From Gaiellasilicea sp963745775 (GTDB lineage Bacteria > Actinomycetota > Thermoleophilia > Gaiellales > Gaiellaceae), in NCBI GenBank assembly GCA_963745775.1, contig CAVUYY010000016.1:1-29509 (forward strand): a stretch of DNA of 29,509 nt, in the 5' to 3' direction. The notes below the pieces were generated by a model, which made no database searches, had not been told where the DNA came from, and saw only the letters and a program-made list of their open reading frames with translations. A program made the translations under genes and the position numbers. Below are positions 19,130 to 27,616 of the stretch, piece by piece (positions within the stretch are counted from its first letter, which is position 1; the number at the start of each line of letters is the position of its first letter).

Positions 19130-19375
19130 TCTTCCGTCGTTCGCGACGACTTCCGCCGCGAACTCGTGCAGGCTTCGGTTCTGGCTGCGAGCGAGGCCGC
19201 GCATCAGCTCGAACGACTCGTGGGTCGTGATCCCGAAGCGGGAAGCCATCGCGGTCTTGGCCTGCTCGATCACGTTCCGCGACTCTCGTGCGGCACGAAG
19301 CTGATCGGCCTCGCGCTGCTGCTGTGTCGTCGGCGTGCCGTCCGGCGAGCGGAGCTGGATCACGTTCTCCGTCAC
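19121..19375 (-). CDS. Stand-alone ANTAR-domain protein
   Basis: 84 residues from a GTG at 19375, overlapping the upstream gene's stop by 4 bases (GTGA). Residues about 25-78 match the ANTAR RNA-binding domain (PF03861): RNVIEQAKTAMASRFGITTH then ESFELMRGLARSQNRSLHEF and AAEVV. ANTAR domains usually follow a receiver or GAF domain and act by binding paired hexaloop RNA hairpins to prevent transcription termination. This one has only about 25 residues before the domain and no sensor, so sensing must come from a partner, most simply the coupled upstream protein. A longer 286-residue frame to 19981 is rejected because its upstream part overlaps the real neighbouring gene. Confidence 0.85.
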   Translation of the reverse strand: MTENVIQLRSPDGTPTTQQQREADQLRAARESRNVIEQAKTAMASRFGITTHESFELMRGLARSQNRSLHEFAAEVVANDGRLG

Positions 19376-19773
19376 GATGCCGCCCTCGCCGCCTCGGAGT
19401 CGTGCCCGTTCGTGCTCGACGGGGCGGCCGTCGGCCCGACGTTCTCGCGCAGCTTCGCGACGATCAGGTGTCCGTTCGTCCGGGCCACGATCCGCTCGTC
19501 GTCGGAGACATCGTGTCCGGCCTTGACGAGGAACTGGCCTTGAGAGCTGCGCGCAGCTTCGTAGTCGGACAGCTTGATCGCGATCAAGCCCAGGCAGTCG
19601 GGGTGAACGCACTCGCACATCACGTCGATCGAGCCGAGCGCCGATGTGTGCAGGCTCCGGTTGATTCGATGGATCTGCTCGTTCACCTCGCGCCGAAGTG
19701 CCTGGTGAGTCAGCGTCACCGAGCCGCCGTCCTCGCGCGTCGCTCCGTCTCCGTGTTGCGGTCGTGCTGGCAT
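19372..19773 (-). CDS. Small Cys-motif protein coupled to ANTAR gene
   Basis: 133 residues from the ATG at 19773; a GTG at 19719 is an alternative start and ribosome-site evidence is weak for both. The core is REVNEQIHRINRSLH, then a CxC-x5-C cluster in VMCECVHPDCLGLIAIKLSD, YEAAR, GQFLVKAGHD, ERIVARTNGHLIVAKL. This layout is known from many small uncharacterised actinobacterial proteins that sit beside ANTAR or stress-response genes (recalled from family pattern, not searched). The three Cys could bind a metal or respond to redox state. The overlap with the ANTAR gene suggests a sensor/partner role (inference). No enzymatic motif is visible. Confidence 0.78.
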   Translation of the reverse strand: MPARPQHGDGATREDGGSVTLTHQALRREVNEQIHRINRSLHTSALGSIDVMCECVHPDCLGLIAIKLSDYEAARSSQGQFLVKAGHDVSDDERIVARTNGHLIVAKLRENVGPTAAPSSTNGHDSEAARAAS

Positions 19774-20045
19774 GGGACCCCCAGATCGGTTGAAACCGGA
19801 TCGGGAACTCGCCGTCGACGCGAGGTATCGACAGCACGTTCCGCCTTGCGACGACTCTCGGCTCGGCCACGCTAAGCATGCTCGAACCGACACGTCGATC
19901 GTAGTCCCGAAGCCGACGATTGACAAATGGGGCATCGAGTAGCTCGGCACTGCGAGAACGCCGCCGGCTGCTCACGTGCACCGACGCAGGAGCCCGTAAA
20001 CGTGACGGAGCGGATGGAGCGAGAAAGTGGATCGCGAGTGCGCGT

Positions 20046-20528
20046 CTAGTGGTACTGGTGCACGACCGCGTGGCCGCGGCCGCGCTGGATCAGATACCGG
20101 TTGACCGGGTACGCGACGACGCCCGCGATCAGGAGCGCGACTGCGAGGCTGCCCCAGAAGAGGACGTTCGTCAGGCCCGCGTCCATCGCACCCGGGATCA
20201 GGAGCATGATCGCGTTGTCGACGATCTCCATGATCGCGATCGAGATCGTGTCGGCGGCGAGAGCGACCGGAATCGCAGCGGCGAGCGCGATTCCATTGCG
20301 CAGCAGCGGGATCATCGTCAGCGAGTAGCCGAAGAAGAAGGCAAGGACAACCGCGAGCGCGATCGTCTGGAAGTCGCCCCAGCCGAGCGCCGTCCCGATG
20401 ATCATGCCGAGCACCTCGCCGATCGCGCAGCCGGTCAGGCAGTGAACGGTCGCCGAGAAGGCGACACGGTCGAGAGATCGGTCGGCCGGGTGGGCTGCAG
20501 GCCAACCGTGCTCTTGGTGGTGCTCCAC
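20046..20528 (-). CDS. DUF4396 membrane protein of the copper island
   Basis: 160 residues from a GTG at 20528, one base after the csoR stop, so co-transcribed with csoR. It matches the DUF4396 family (PF14342): ATVHCLTGCAIGEVLGMIIG at 26-45, FFFGYSLTMIPLLRNG, VALAADTISIAIMEIVDNAI, LLIPGAMDAGL, FWGSLAVALLIAGVVAYPVN and a His-rich end GHAVVHQYH. About four membrane spans are visible. Cys30 and Cys34, the acidic residues 93, 101, 104 and 116, Met114 and the terminal His residues could bind metal, and an N-terminal HHQEH adds to this. Function is not established; the copper context suggests metal transport or storage (inference). Confidence 0.88.
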   Translation of the reverse strand: MEHHQEHGWPAAHPADRSLDRVAFSATVHCLTGCAIGEVLGMIIGTALGWGDFQTIALAVVLAFFFGYSLTMIPLLRNGIALAAAIPVALAADTISIAIMEIVDNAIMLLIPGAMDAGLTNVLFWGSLAVALLIAGVVAYPVNRYLIQRGRGHAVVHQYH

Positions 20529-20529
20529 G

Positions 20530-20826
20530 CTAGGACTTCACGAGCCGGCCGACGGCGGCCATCAGCTCGTCCATTCGCTCGACCTGCGCAGCGCCGGTCG
20601 CGCCGACCACGCAGTGGCGGACATGGTCGTCGAGCAGGCCGAGCGCGACCGCGTCGATCGCCTTCTGGACTGCGCTGATCTGCGTCAGCACGTCGATGCA
20701 GTAGCGGTCGTCCTCGACCATCTTCGCGATCCCGCGTACCTGCCCCTCGATCCTGGCGAGCCGCTTGCGGAGCGCATCCTTCTCGGCTGCGTACCCAGGC
20801 GCTTCGCTGTTCTCAACGGGTGTCAT
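20530..20826 (-). CDS. csoR: CsoR-type copper-sensing repressor
   Basis: 98 residues from the ATG at 20826. The CsoR/RcnR fold (PF02583) is clear: RKRLARIEGQVRGIAKMVED, RYCIDVLTQISAVQKAIDAV, LLDDHVRHCV. The Cu(I)-site residues are Cys43, His68 and Cys72, with spacing 25 and 4, exactly as in the founding CsoR (Cys36/His61/Cys65), so copper rather than nickel is the expected ligand. The start at 20826 is preferred over an in-frame ATG at 20838 because the predicted promoter (20839-20867) would place the transcript start only a few bases before 20826. It lies head-to-head with copZ-copA across the operator and should repress both directions until copper binds. Confidence 0.93.
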   Translation of the reverse strand: MTPVENSEAPGYAAEKDALRKRLARIEGQVRGIAKMVEDDRYCIDVLTQISAVQKAIDAVALGLLDDHVRHCVVGATGAAQVERMDELMAAVGRLVKS

Positions 20827-20838
20827 GCGAAGAAACAT

Positions 20839-20867
20839 AACATACCCCCCAACGGTATATGGTACAA
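20839..20867 (-). promoter_or_regulatory. csoR promoter, near-leaderless
   Basis: On the minus strand TTGTAC (complement of 20862-20867) and TATGTT (complement of 20839-20844) are 17 bases apart. A start site about seven bases after the -10 box lies about five bases before the ATG at 20826, giving an almost leaderless message. The CsoR-like operator fills the spacer. Confidence 0.55.
20842..20858. promoter_or_regulatory. CsoR-like operator between csoR and copZ
   Basis: ATACC (20842-20846) and GGTAT (20854-20858) are a perfect inverted repeat around seven bases, CCCCAAC. The C-rich centre flanked by AT arms is typical of CsoR-family operators (ATACCCCC...GGTAT). It lies within the csoR promoter spacer and about 40 bases upstream of copZ, placing it to control both directions. 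Confidence 0.7.
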
Positions 20868-20898
20868 CGGGAGCAATCGTGAACGCGGGGAGTACTCG

Positions 20899-21105
20899 AT
20901 GAGCGTCGGGGAGCTGAGCTACACGGTCGCGGGCATGAGCTGCGGCCATTGCAAGACGGCGGTGACCGAGGAGGTCGAGCGGGTCGCCGGCGTCGATGCT
21001 GTCGAGGTCGACCTCGAGACCAAGCGCGTCGTCGTCCGTGGCGAGAACGTCTCCGACGAAGACGTGCGGGCGGCGATCGTCGACGCCGGTTACGAGGCGG
21101 CGTGA
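20899..21105 (+). CDS. copZ: Copper chaperone CopZ (single HMA domain)
   Basis: 68 residues from the ATG at 20899, with GGGGAG six bases upstream. A single heavy-metal-associated domain (PF00403): SYTVAGMSCGHCKTAVTEEV with metal ligands Cys15 and Cys18, followed by VEVDLETKRVVVRGE and IVDAGYEAA. It should bind Cu(I) in the cytoplasm and hand it to the CopA N-terminal domain encoded 49 bases downstream. The longer open frame back to 20614 runs through csoR on the opposite strand and is not real. Confidence 0.92.
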   Translation: MSVGELSYTVAGMSCGHCKTAVTEEVERVAGVDAVEVDLETKRVVVRGENVSDEDVRAAIVDAGYEAA

Positions 21106-21154
21106 CTGAGGGCGCCGGCAGACGGCCCGCGCCGGTCCGGCCGTTGCACGCCCG

Positions 21155-23392
<2,238 letters not shown>

Positions 23393-23451
23393 GCGCAGAC
23401 GTCCTGCCAGGATTGGTGGCGCCGGACGCGCGGCAGGCGTAGGGTGCGCTG

Positions 23452-24150
23452 ATGCCGCCGACTGACGGTGCGATCCGGGAGGCGTGGGCTCTCTACAAGG
23501 CTCACTGGCAGCACCTGCTGCCAATCTCGCTCGTCGTTTACGTGGCGATCGCCGTCGTCGGTGTCCTGCTCACCGCTGTCCTGTCGTGGTTCGGGGCGTT
23601 GCTGGCAGCGCTCATTTCCGTGGTCGGGCTGTTCTGGGTGCAGGGCGCTCTTGTCACCGCGGTCGAGGACATCCGCGACGGCCGCTCCGACCTTTCACTG
23701 GGCGAGACGTTCGACCGGGTCCGGCCGCAGCTCGGATCGATCGCCCTGGCCGGTGTGCTCGCCGGGCTGGGTGTCGCTCTCGGTCTCGTGCTTCTGATCG
23801 TGCCGGGCCTCGTCCTGATGACGTGGTGGGTGTTGATCATCCCGGTGGTTGTGCTGGAGCGGACGAGCGCGGGGGCGGCGTTCGGGCGCAGCCGCGAGCT
23901 CGTCCGCGGCTACGGCTGGAACGTCTTCGGTGTGATCGTGCTCACGTTGCTCCTGCTGCTGGCCTTCGAGATCGTGCTTTCGATCGTCTTGTCGCCGCTT
24001 TCGGGTTGGCTCCAGAGCCTGGTCTCGAACGTCGTCAGCGGCACGGTCACAGCACCGTTCATCGCGCTGGTGTGGACGCTGCTCTACTTTCGCTTGCGGG
24101 AGGCGAAGTCGTCGCTCGGCAAGGAGCAGGCTGACGCTGCCGGAACGTAG
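23452..24150 (+). CDS. Polytopic membrane protein (GDPD-membrane-domain-like)
   Basis: 232 residues with about six membrane spans (22-45, 48-70, 97-118, 119-136, 156-180, 195-213). The pattern REAWALYKAHWQHLL at the start, LIVPGLVLMTWWVLIIPVVV in the middle, then LERTSAGAAFGRSRELVRG and an Arg-rich cytoplasmic end resemble the membrane domain seen in glycerophosphodiester phosphodiesterase and DUF975-like proteins (PF10110 region; weak recall). No catalytic motif. It follows copA by 59 bases with no clear ribosome site, so it may be independent. Function unknown. Confidence 0.75.
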   Translation: MPPTDGAIREAWALYKAHWQHLLPISLVVYVAIAVVGVLLTAVLSWFGALLAALISVVGLFWVQGALVTAVEDIRDGRSDLSLGETFDRVRPQLGSIALAGVLAGLGVALGLVLLIVPGLVLMTWWVLIIPVVVLERTSAGAAFGRSRELVRGYGWNVFGVIVLTLLLLLAFEIVLSIVLSPLSGWLQSLVSNVVSGTVTAPFIALVWTLLYFRLREAKSSLGKEQADAAGT

Positions 24151-24338
24151 GCTGGTTGGGGTGCGACAGCGTCGATGAGCGAAGCGATGTCGCAGCCGTG
24201 TCGGACCGAGGCGGTGGCGCGGCATCCGCTGATCGAGCTCGCCGGTGTTGGAAGACCGCAAGGGACGCCCGCTCGCCAATTTCTCGCCTGCGAAACCGCG
24301 TACGAGCACGTTGTGATCTCCGCACGGTGGGTGCGCAC

Positions 24339-24351
24339 GTAGTTCTCCGCA
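24339..24351 (+). promoter_or_regulatory. Motif GTAGTTCTCCGCA upstream of a CBS gene
   Basis: This 13-mer lies 57 bases before the CBS gene at 24409 and recurs with one change (GTAGTTTTCCGCA) at 26194-26206 before the second CBS gene. The meaning is unknown; it may be a shared promoter or regulator site. Confidence 0.3.
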
Positions 24352-24408
24352 ATCCGGATCGGGCTAGACGCCGATGCCGCGGCGGCGAACGTAGGCGAGG
24401 CTGTGCGC

Positions 24409-24834
24409 ATGAAAACCACGACCACTCAGAACCGGATTTCCGAGGTCTACGTCGGCGCAGCGATGCACCGCGGCGTCCTTACCTGCGAGCGCGAGACCCT
24501 GCTCACCGAGGTTGCCCGGACGATGGCCGACCACGCAGTTCACTGCGTCGTCGTCGAAAGCGGCAGCGGCGAGGGTGGGCCGCTCTGGGGCGTCGTCTCC
24601 GACCTCGACCTCGTCGCGGCTGCAACCGTCCGTCCTCTCGACGATCAGACCGCCGGCGGCTCCGCCGCGAGTCCGATCGTCATGGTGACGCCCGCCGAGA
24701 CGCTCGAGCGCGCAGCGCAGCTAATGACGGAGCACGGCACTGCGCATCTACTCGTCGTCGACGGGCCGGGCTTACGGCCCGTAGGCGTGCTCTCGACCCT
24801 CGACATCGCTTCCACGCTTGCCGAAGGAGGATGA
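24409..24834 (+). CDS. CBS-pair protein
   Basis: 141 residues from the ATG at 24409 (GAGG eight bases upstream; the in-frame GTG two codons earlier is too close to it). Two CBS motifs (PF00571): residues about 14-75 with GAAMHRGVLTCERETLLTEV, CVVVESGSGEGGPLWGVVSD, and about 85-140 with PIVMVTPAETLERAAQLMTE, HLLVVD, VGVLSTLDIASTL. CBS pairs bind adenosine nucleotides and report energy state; here the protein is a stand-alone regulator-like unit. It ends 3 bases before the universal-stress gene, so the two form an operon. Confidence 0.88.
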   Translation: MKTTTTQNRISEVYVGAAMHRGVLTCERETLLTEVARTMADHAVHCVVVESGSGEGGPLWGVVSDLDLVAAATVRPLDDQTAGGSAASPIVMVTPAETLERAAQLMTEHGTAHLLVVDGPGLRPVGVLSTLDIASTLAEGG

Positions 24835-24837
24835 CTC

Positions 24838-25644
24838 GTGCGGCCCGTCACCCACACGACAGTGTTCGACCGCGTCGTCTGCGGCGTCGATCGCTCCGAT
24901 CCTGGAGTGAGCGCCGCGCGGGCGGCCGGCGTGGTCACCTCTCCCGACGGATCGCTCACGCTCCTCGCAGTCGACGATCCGTCCATCGCCGTGCATGCCG
25001 GCTGGGCGATGCCCCAGGTGCTCGCTGACCTGGCCGAAGAGGCGCAGGCAGCGCTCGAGCGTGGCCGCGTCGAGGCCGAGCCGCTCCACGCTCTCGAGGC
25101 GAAGTTGGTCGAGGGCGACCCCCGCCGCTGTCTGCTGGCCGAGATCGGGCGCCGCCGGGCAACCCTCGTGGCGGTCGGAAGCCACGGGCTCCCCCGCGCC
25201 ACGGGGATCGCGCTCGGCGCGGTCTCCACGCACCTCCTCCACGAAGCTCCCTGCGCCGTACTGGTCGCGCGCGGGGCGATCGAGACCGCTCGCTGGCCGC
25301 GACACATCGTCGTCGGCTTGGACGGCTCGCCGGATTCGGAGCGCGCTCTCCATGCCGCCCTCGCACTCGCGAGCCGCTTGGATCGCGAGGTGCGCGTGAT
25401 CACGGCCACTCAGGACGCGCACGTCGATCTGGATGCGGCCCGAAGAATGGCGCCCGACCTCGAGGAGCACGATGCCCGCGCCCTCGACGCGCTGAACGTG
25501 GCCGCGGAGACCACCGACCTCGTCGTGGTCGGCAGCCGGGGCCTGCGGGGTCTGAAGGCACTCGGCAGCTTGAGTGAGCGGCTCGCCCACGAAGCCGAGC
25601 ATTCCGTGCTTGTCGTACGTCCGCAGGGCGATCCGGCGGCCTGA
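24838..25644 (+). CDS. Tandem universal stress protein
   Basis: 268 residues from a GTG at 24838 with AAGGAGG seven bases upstream. Two UspA domains (PF00582): residues about 10-145 with VCGVDRSDPG and the nucleotide motif VGSHGLPRATGIALGAVST, and about 155-262 with IVVGLDGSPDSERAL and VGSRGLRGLKALGSLSERLA. The G-x2-G...G-S pattern suggests ATP binding in both. The second domain is shortened to about 107 residues. Adjacent to a CBS gene and just upstream of a VIT1-like transporter, fitting a dormancy or stress group seen in actinobacteria. Exact function unknown. Confidence 0.92.
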   Translation: MRPVTHTTVFDRVVCGVDRSDPGVSAARAAGVVTSPDGSLTLLAVDDPSIAVHAGWAMPQVLADLAEEAQAALERGRVEAEPLHALEAKLVEGDPRRCLLAEIGRRRATLVAVGSHGLPRATGIALGAVSTHLLHEAPCAVLVARGAIETARWPRHIVVGLDGSPDSERALHAALALASRLDREVRVITATQDAHVDLDAARRMAPDLEEHDARALDALNVAAETTDLVVVGSRGLRGLKALGSLSERLAHEAEHSVLVVRPQGDPAA

Positions 25645-25645
25645 C

Positions 25646-26188
25646 ATGAGCGCGTCGGCGCGAGCCGCCGACCGGCGGGCTGTAGTGACCCGGTTCTCGC
25701 GTCACTACCTCCCGGATCTTGTCTATGGCGCCAATGACGGCATCATCACCACCTTCGCCGTCGTCTTCGGCGTCGTCGGCGCGGGCCTCTCCGAGCGGGT
25801 GATCCTCATCCTCGGCTTCGCAAACCTGCTCGCGGACGGCTTCTCGATGGGAGCGAGCAACTATCTCGCCCGTCGCTCGAACGTCGAGGCCACGGAGCCG
25901 AACGATCGCACCGACGCTCTTCGCCACGGCGCGGCCACGATCGTGGGGTTCGTCCTTGCGGGAGTGATCCCGCTCGTCGCCTACCTCGCACCGATTCCCG
26001 ACGCAGCACGGCTACCGGCCGCTGTCGGCCTCACGGCCGCCGCGCTCTTCGGAGTCGGAGCTTCGAGATCCCTCGTGACCAAGCGCGGCTTCTTCCGGAG
26101 CGGTGGCGAGATGCTGCTCGTCGGGTCGCTGGCAGCGGTCGTCGCATACGCGATCGGGGCGCTCGTCGCCGGGCTGAACGGCGAATAG
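25646..26188 (+). CDS. VIT1/CCC1-like Fe/Mn transporter
   Basis: 180 residues from the ATG at 25646, one base after the stress-protein stop. VIT1 family (PF01988) landmarks are DLVYGANDGIITTFAVVFGV at 24-43 and ILGFANLLADGFSMGASNYL at 55-74, the conserved first two spans with the Asp and Met used for metal transport in plant VIT1. Three further spans follow (about 96-114, 123-142, 157-176). The cytoplasmic metal-binding helical insert between spans 2 and 3 is almost absent, only about 20 residues (RRSNVEATEPNDRTDALRHG), so this is a minimal form. It probably moves Fe(II) or Mn(II) out of the cytoplasm (inference). Confidence 0.9.
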   Translation: MSASARAADRRAVVTRFSRHYLPDLVYGANDGIITTFAVVFGVVGAGLSERVILILGFANLLADGFSMGASNYLARRSNVEATEPNDRTDALRHGAATIVGFVLAGVIPLVAYLAPIPDAARLPAAVGLTAAALFGVGASRSLVTKRGFFRSGGEMLLVGSLAAVVAYAIGALVAGLNGE

Positions 26189-26193
26189 GCGGC

Positions 26194-26206
26194 GTAGTTT
26201 TCCGCA
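26194..26206 (+). promoter_or_regulatory. Motif GTAGTTTTCCGCA upstream of the CBS-BON gene
   Basis: Second copy of the 13-mer also found at 24339-24351 (12 of 13 bases equal), 73 bases before the start at 26280. See the first copy; function unknown. Confidence 0.3.
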
Positions 26207-26279
26207 GCAAGGCTCGGCGTGCGCGCGGATGGCGTCGGCTCGGCCGACCGGGAGAATGAGCTCGTCGAAAGGAGGAGCA

Positions 26280-26495
26280 ATGCACGTGCAGGAGCTGATG
26301 ACGACGCCGGTGCTCTCCATCGGGCCCGAGGCGTCGCTGAAGGACGTCGCCGAGATCTTCGTCGAGCGCGGGATCTCGGGCCTTCCGGTCTGCGATGTTG
26401 AAAATCACGTCGTGGGGGTGATCTCCGAGGGAGACATCCTCTACAAGGAGCACGACCCGTCGACCGGACAAAGGGCGGACCGCTCGCCTGGCTGA
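26280..26495 (+). CDS. CBS-CBS-BON protein, N-terminal piece (frameshifted)
   Basis: The ATG at 26280 has AAGGAGG four bases upstream, a strong start. It encodes one CBS domain: MHVQELMTTPVLSIGPEASL, VAEIFVERGISGLPVCDVEN, VVGVISEGDILYKEHDPS. After that, the reading switches into a short wrong-frame tail that stops at 26493-26495. The true continuation TKGGPLAWLIDGNTPAVIKS lies one frame over (next entry). Family members with CBS-CBS-BON order carry such a KGGPLAWL linker on one chain, so this is half of one gene. A one-base deletion near 26469-26473 (the CAAAGGG run) is the likely cause. Confidence 0.85.
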   Translation: MHVQELMTTPVLSIGPEASLKDVAEIFVERGISGLPVCDVENHVVGVISEGDILYKEHDPSTGQRADRSPG

Positions 26496-26515
26496 TCGAC
26501 GGCAACACGCCTGCG

Positions 26516-26968
26516 GTGATCAAGTCGCGTGCGCTGACCGTGCGGGAGGCGATGACCTCACCCGCGCTCACGGTCACGCCCTGGTCGAGCGTCTCGGAGG
26601 CGGCGCGTCTGATGAGCGAGCGTGGGATCAACCGGCTGCCGGTCGTGAGGAATAACGAGCTCGTGGGCATCGTCACCCGCACCGACCTCGTGCGCGCGTT
26701 CACCCGCTCGGACGGGGAGATCGAGCGCGAGCTTCGCGACGAGGTGCTCGAGCGCACGCTGTGGCTCGAGCGCGATACCGTTGAGCTCGAGGTGAAGCGC
26801 GGTGCAGTCAAGCTCGCCGGAATGCTCCAGACCCGGAGCGATGCCACTCTGCTCGAGCGGATGGTCGGACGGATTCCAGGTGTCGTCTCCGTCACGAGTG
26901 AGTTGACCTGGAACGTCGACGACACGAGGCGACGCGAGAGGCTCACGACCGCGCGGAAGGTCCAGTGA
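26516..26968 (+). CDS. CBS-CBS-BON protein, C-terminal piece (frameshifted)
   Basis: The apparent GTG start at 26516 is internal: open sequence in the same frame goes back to about 26459 and includes the KGGPLAWLID linker. This piece holds the second CBS domain (VREAMTSPALTVTPWSSVSE, LMSERGINRLPVVRN, LVGIVTRTDLVRAFTRSDGE) and a C-terminal BON domain (DTVELEVKRGAVKLAGMLQT, LLERMVGRIPGVVSVTSEL, TWNVDD). BON domains bind lipid or other surfaces; CBS pairs bind adenylate nucleotides. The joined protein would be about 229 residues. It ends in GTGA, overlapping the cupin start. Confidence 0.85.
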   Translation: MIKSRALTVREAMTSPALTVTPWSSVSEAARLMSERGINRLPVVRNNELVGIVTRTDLVRAFTRSDGEIERELRDEVLERTLWLERDTVELEVKRGAVKLAGMLQTRSDATLLERMVGRIPGVVSVTSELTWNVDDTRRRERLTTARKVQ

Positions 26969-27477
26969 CTTCGGCTGGAGCGAAGCTCGCCGCAGCGTTC
27001 GACGTCGAGGAGGTCAGACGCCGGCTCGAGCAGGGCAACGGCGGCTACGAGATCGTGCATGCCTCGCCCGGTCTCGAGGTCGGCGTCTACGTCCTCGTCG
27101 CGCCCGAGCCGGATCACCAGCAGCCGCACGAGGACGACGAGCTCTACGTCGTCCTCGATGGCCGCGGCACGCTGACAGTCGAGGGCAAGGCCATCGCCCT
27201 CACCGAGGGCCAGGCGGTATACGTCCCCGCAGGTGCCGTGCACCAATTCACCGGCTACGAGGGGTCTGAGCGTTCTCGTGGTCTTCGCGCGGCAGCTCGG
27301 CAAGCCGACGCCGCGCTCGACGCCCTAGCTCCCTACTTTCCCGCACCGCGCCCCGCACTTTCGCTGACGCCGCCTGGCGCCCGGCTCGGGCATCGAGGGG
27401 CGATGGCAGCACGGGCTCATCGTGACGTAGCGGTCGGTAGACCTCCTTTCGTTCCACACGCCGTCGAGGGCTCTTGA
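26965..27477 (+). CDS. Cupin-domain protein, probably frameshifted at the end
   Basis: Read from a GTG at 26965 overlapping the CBS-BON stop. Residues about 29-100 form a single cupin (PF07883): DHQQPHEDDELYVVLDGRGT with His51, His55, Glu59, and YVPAGAVHQFTGYEG with His93 as the fourth ligand. After residue 100 the read frame becomes Arg/Ala-rich and unlike a cupin. Removing one G from GGGG at 27261-27264 restores the natural last strand LSVLVVFARQLGKPT and a stop at 27326-27328, giving about 120 residues. The as-read tail to 27477 is therefore probably artificial. Function unknown beyond metal-dependent small-molecule binding or oxidation. Confidence 0.75.
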   Translation: MTSAGAKLAAAFDVEEVRRRLEQGNGGYEIVHASPGLEVGVYVLVAPEPDHQQPHEDDELYVVLDGRGTLTVEGKAIALTEGQAVYVPAGAVHQFTGYEGSERSRGLRAAARQADAALDALAPYFPAPRPALSLTPPGARLGHRGAMAARAHRDVAVGRPPFVPHAVEGS

Positions 27478-27481
27478 CGAA

Positions 27482-27554
27482 TGGGCCGTGTTGGGCTCGA
27501 ACCAACGACCTTGGGATTAAAAGTCCCCTGCTCTACCAGCTGAGCTAACGGCCC
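27482..27554 (-). tRNA. tRNA-Lys(UUU)
   Basis: On the minus strand a 73-nt cloverleaf: acceptor GGGCCGT pairs with ACGGCCC, discriminator A; D arm GCTC-AGCTGGTA-GAGC; anticodon arm with loop CTTTTAA, anticodon TTT (lysine); T arm GTTGG-TTCGAGC-CCAAC. The first anticodon-stem pair is a G-A mismatch. CCA is not encoded. A -10 box TATACT (complement of 27562-27567) lies seven bases before the 5' end. Confidence 0.95.
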
Positions 27555-27561
27555 CGAATCG

Positions 27562-27567
27562 AGTATA
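27562..27567 (-). promoter_or_regulatory. tRNA-Lys -10 box
   Basis: TATACT on the minus strand, seven bases before the tRNA 5' end, so transcription would begin at or next to the mature 5' end. No good -35 box is seen at the usual distance. Confidence 0.45.
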
Positions 27568-27616
27568 GGAACAGGCGCCCAGCACGGTTCCTCGCGCGCT
27601 CCGGCACAATCCAGTA

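Noticed and set aside
19121..19981. 286-residue version of the ANTAR protein
   Set aside because: Only the last 84 residues are ANTAR; the rest lies over the Cys-motif gene in the wrong frame.
19774..20045. 272-base gap upstream of the Cys-motif gene
   Set aside because: Read on both strands for small genes and tRNAs; a GTTT...GGGT pair before 19773 hints at a stress-sigma promoter but does not match well enough to report.
23401..23449. Possible terminator after copA (ACGTCCTGCC / GGCAGGCGT)
   Set aside because: Needs a bulge and a 23-base loop, with no T-run; too weak to call.
24151..24408. 258-base gap before the CBS gene
   Set aside because: No credible small gene or structured RNA apart from the 13-base motif reported separately.
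27345..27450. Shine-Dalgarno-like AAAGGAGGT on the minus strand (27441-27449) with a small ORF from ATG 27420
   Set aside because: Spacing of about 20 bases is too long and the roughly 28-residue product resembles nothing.
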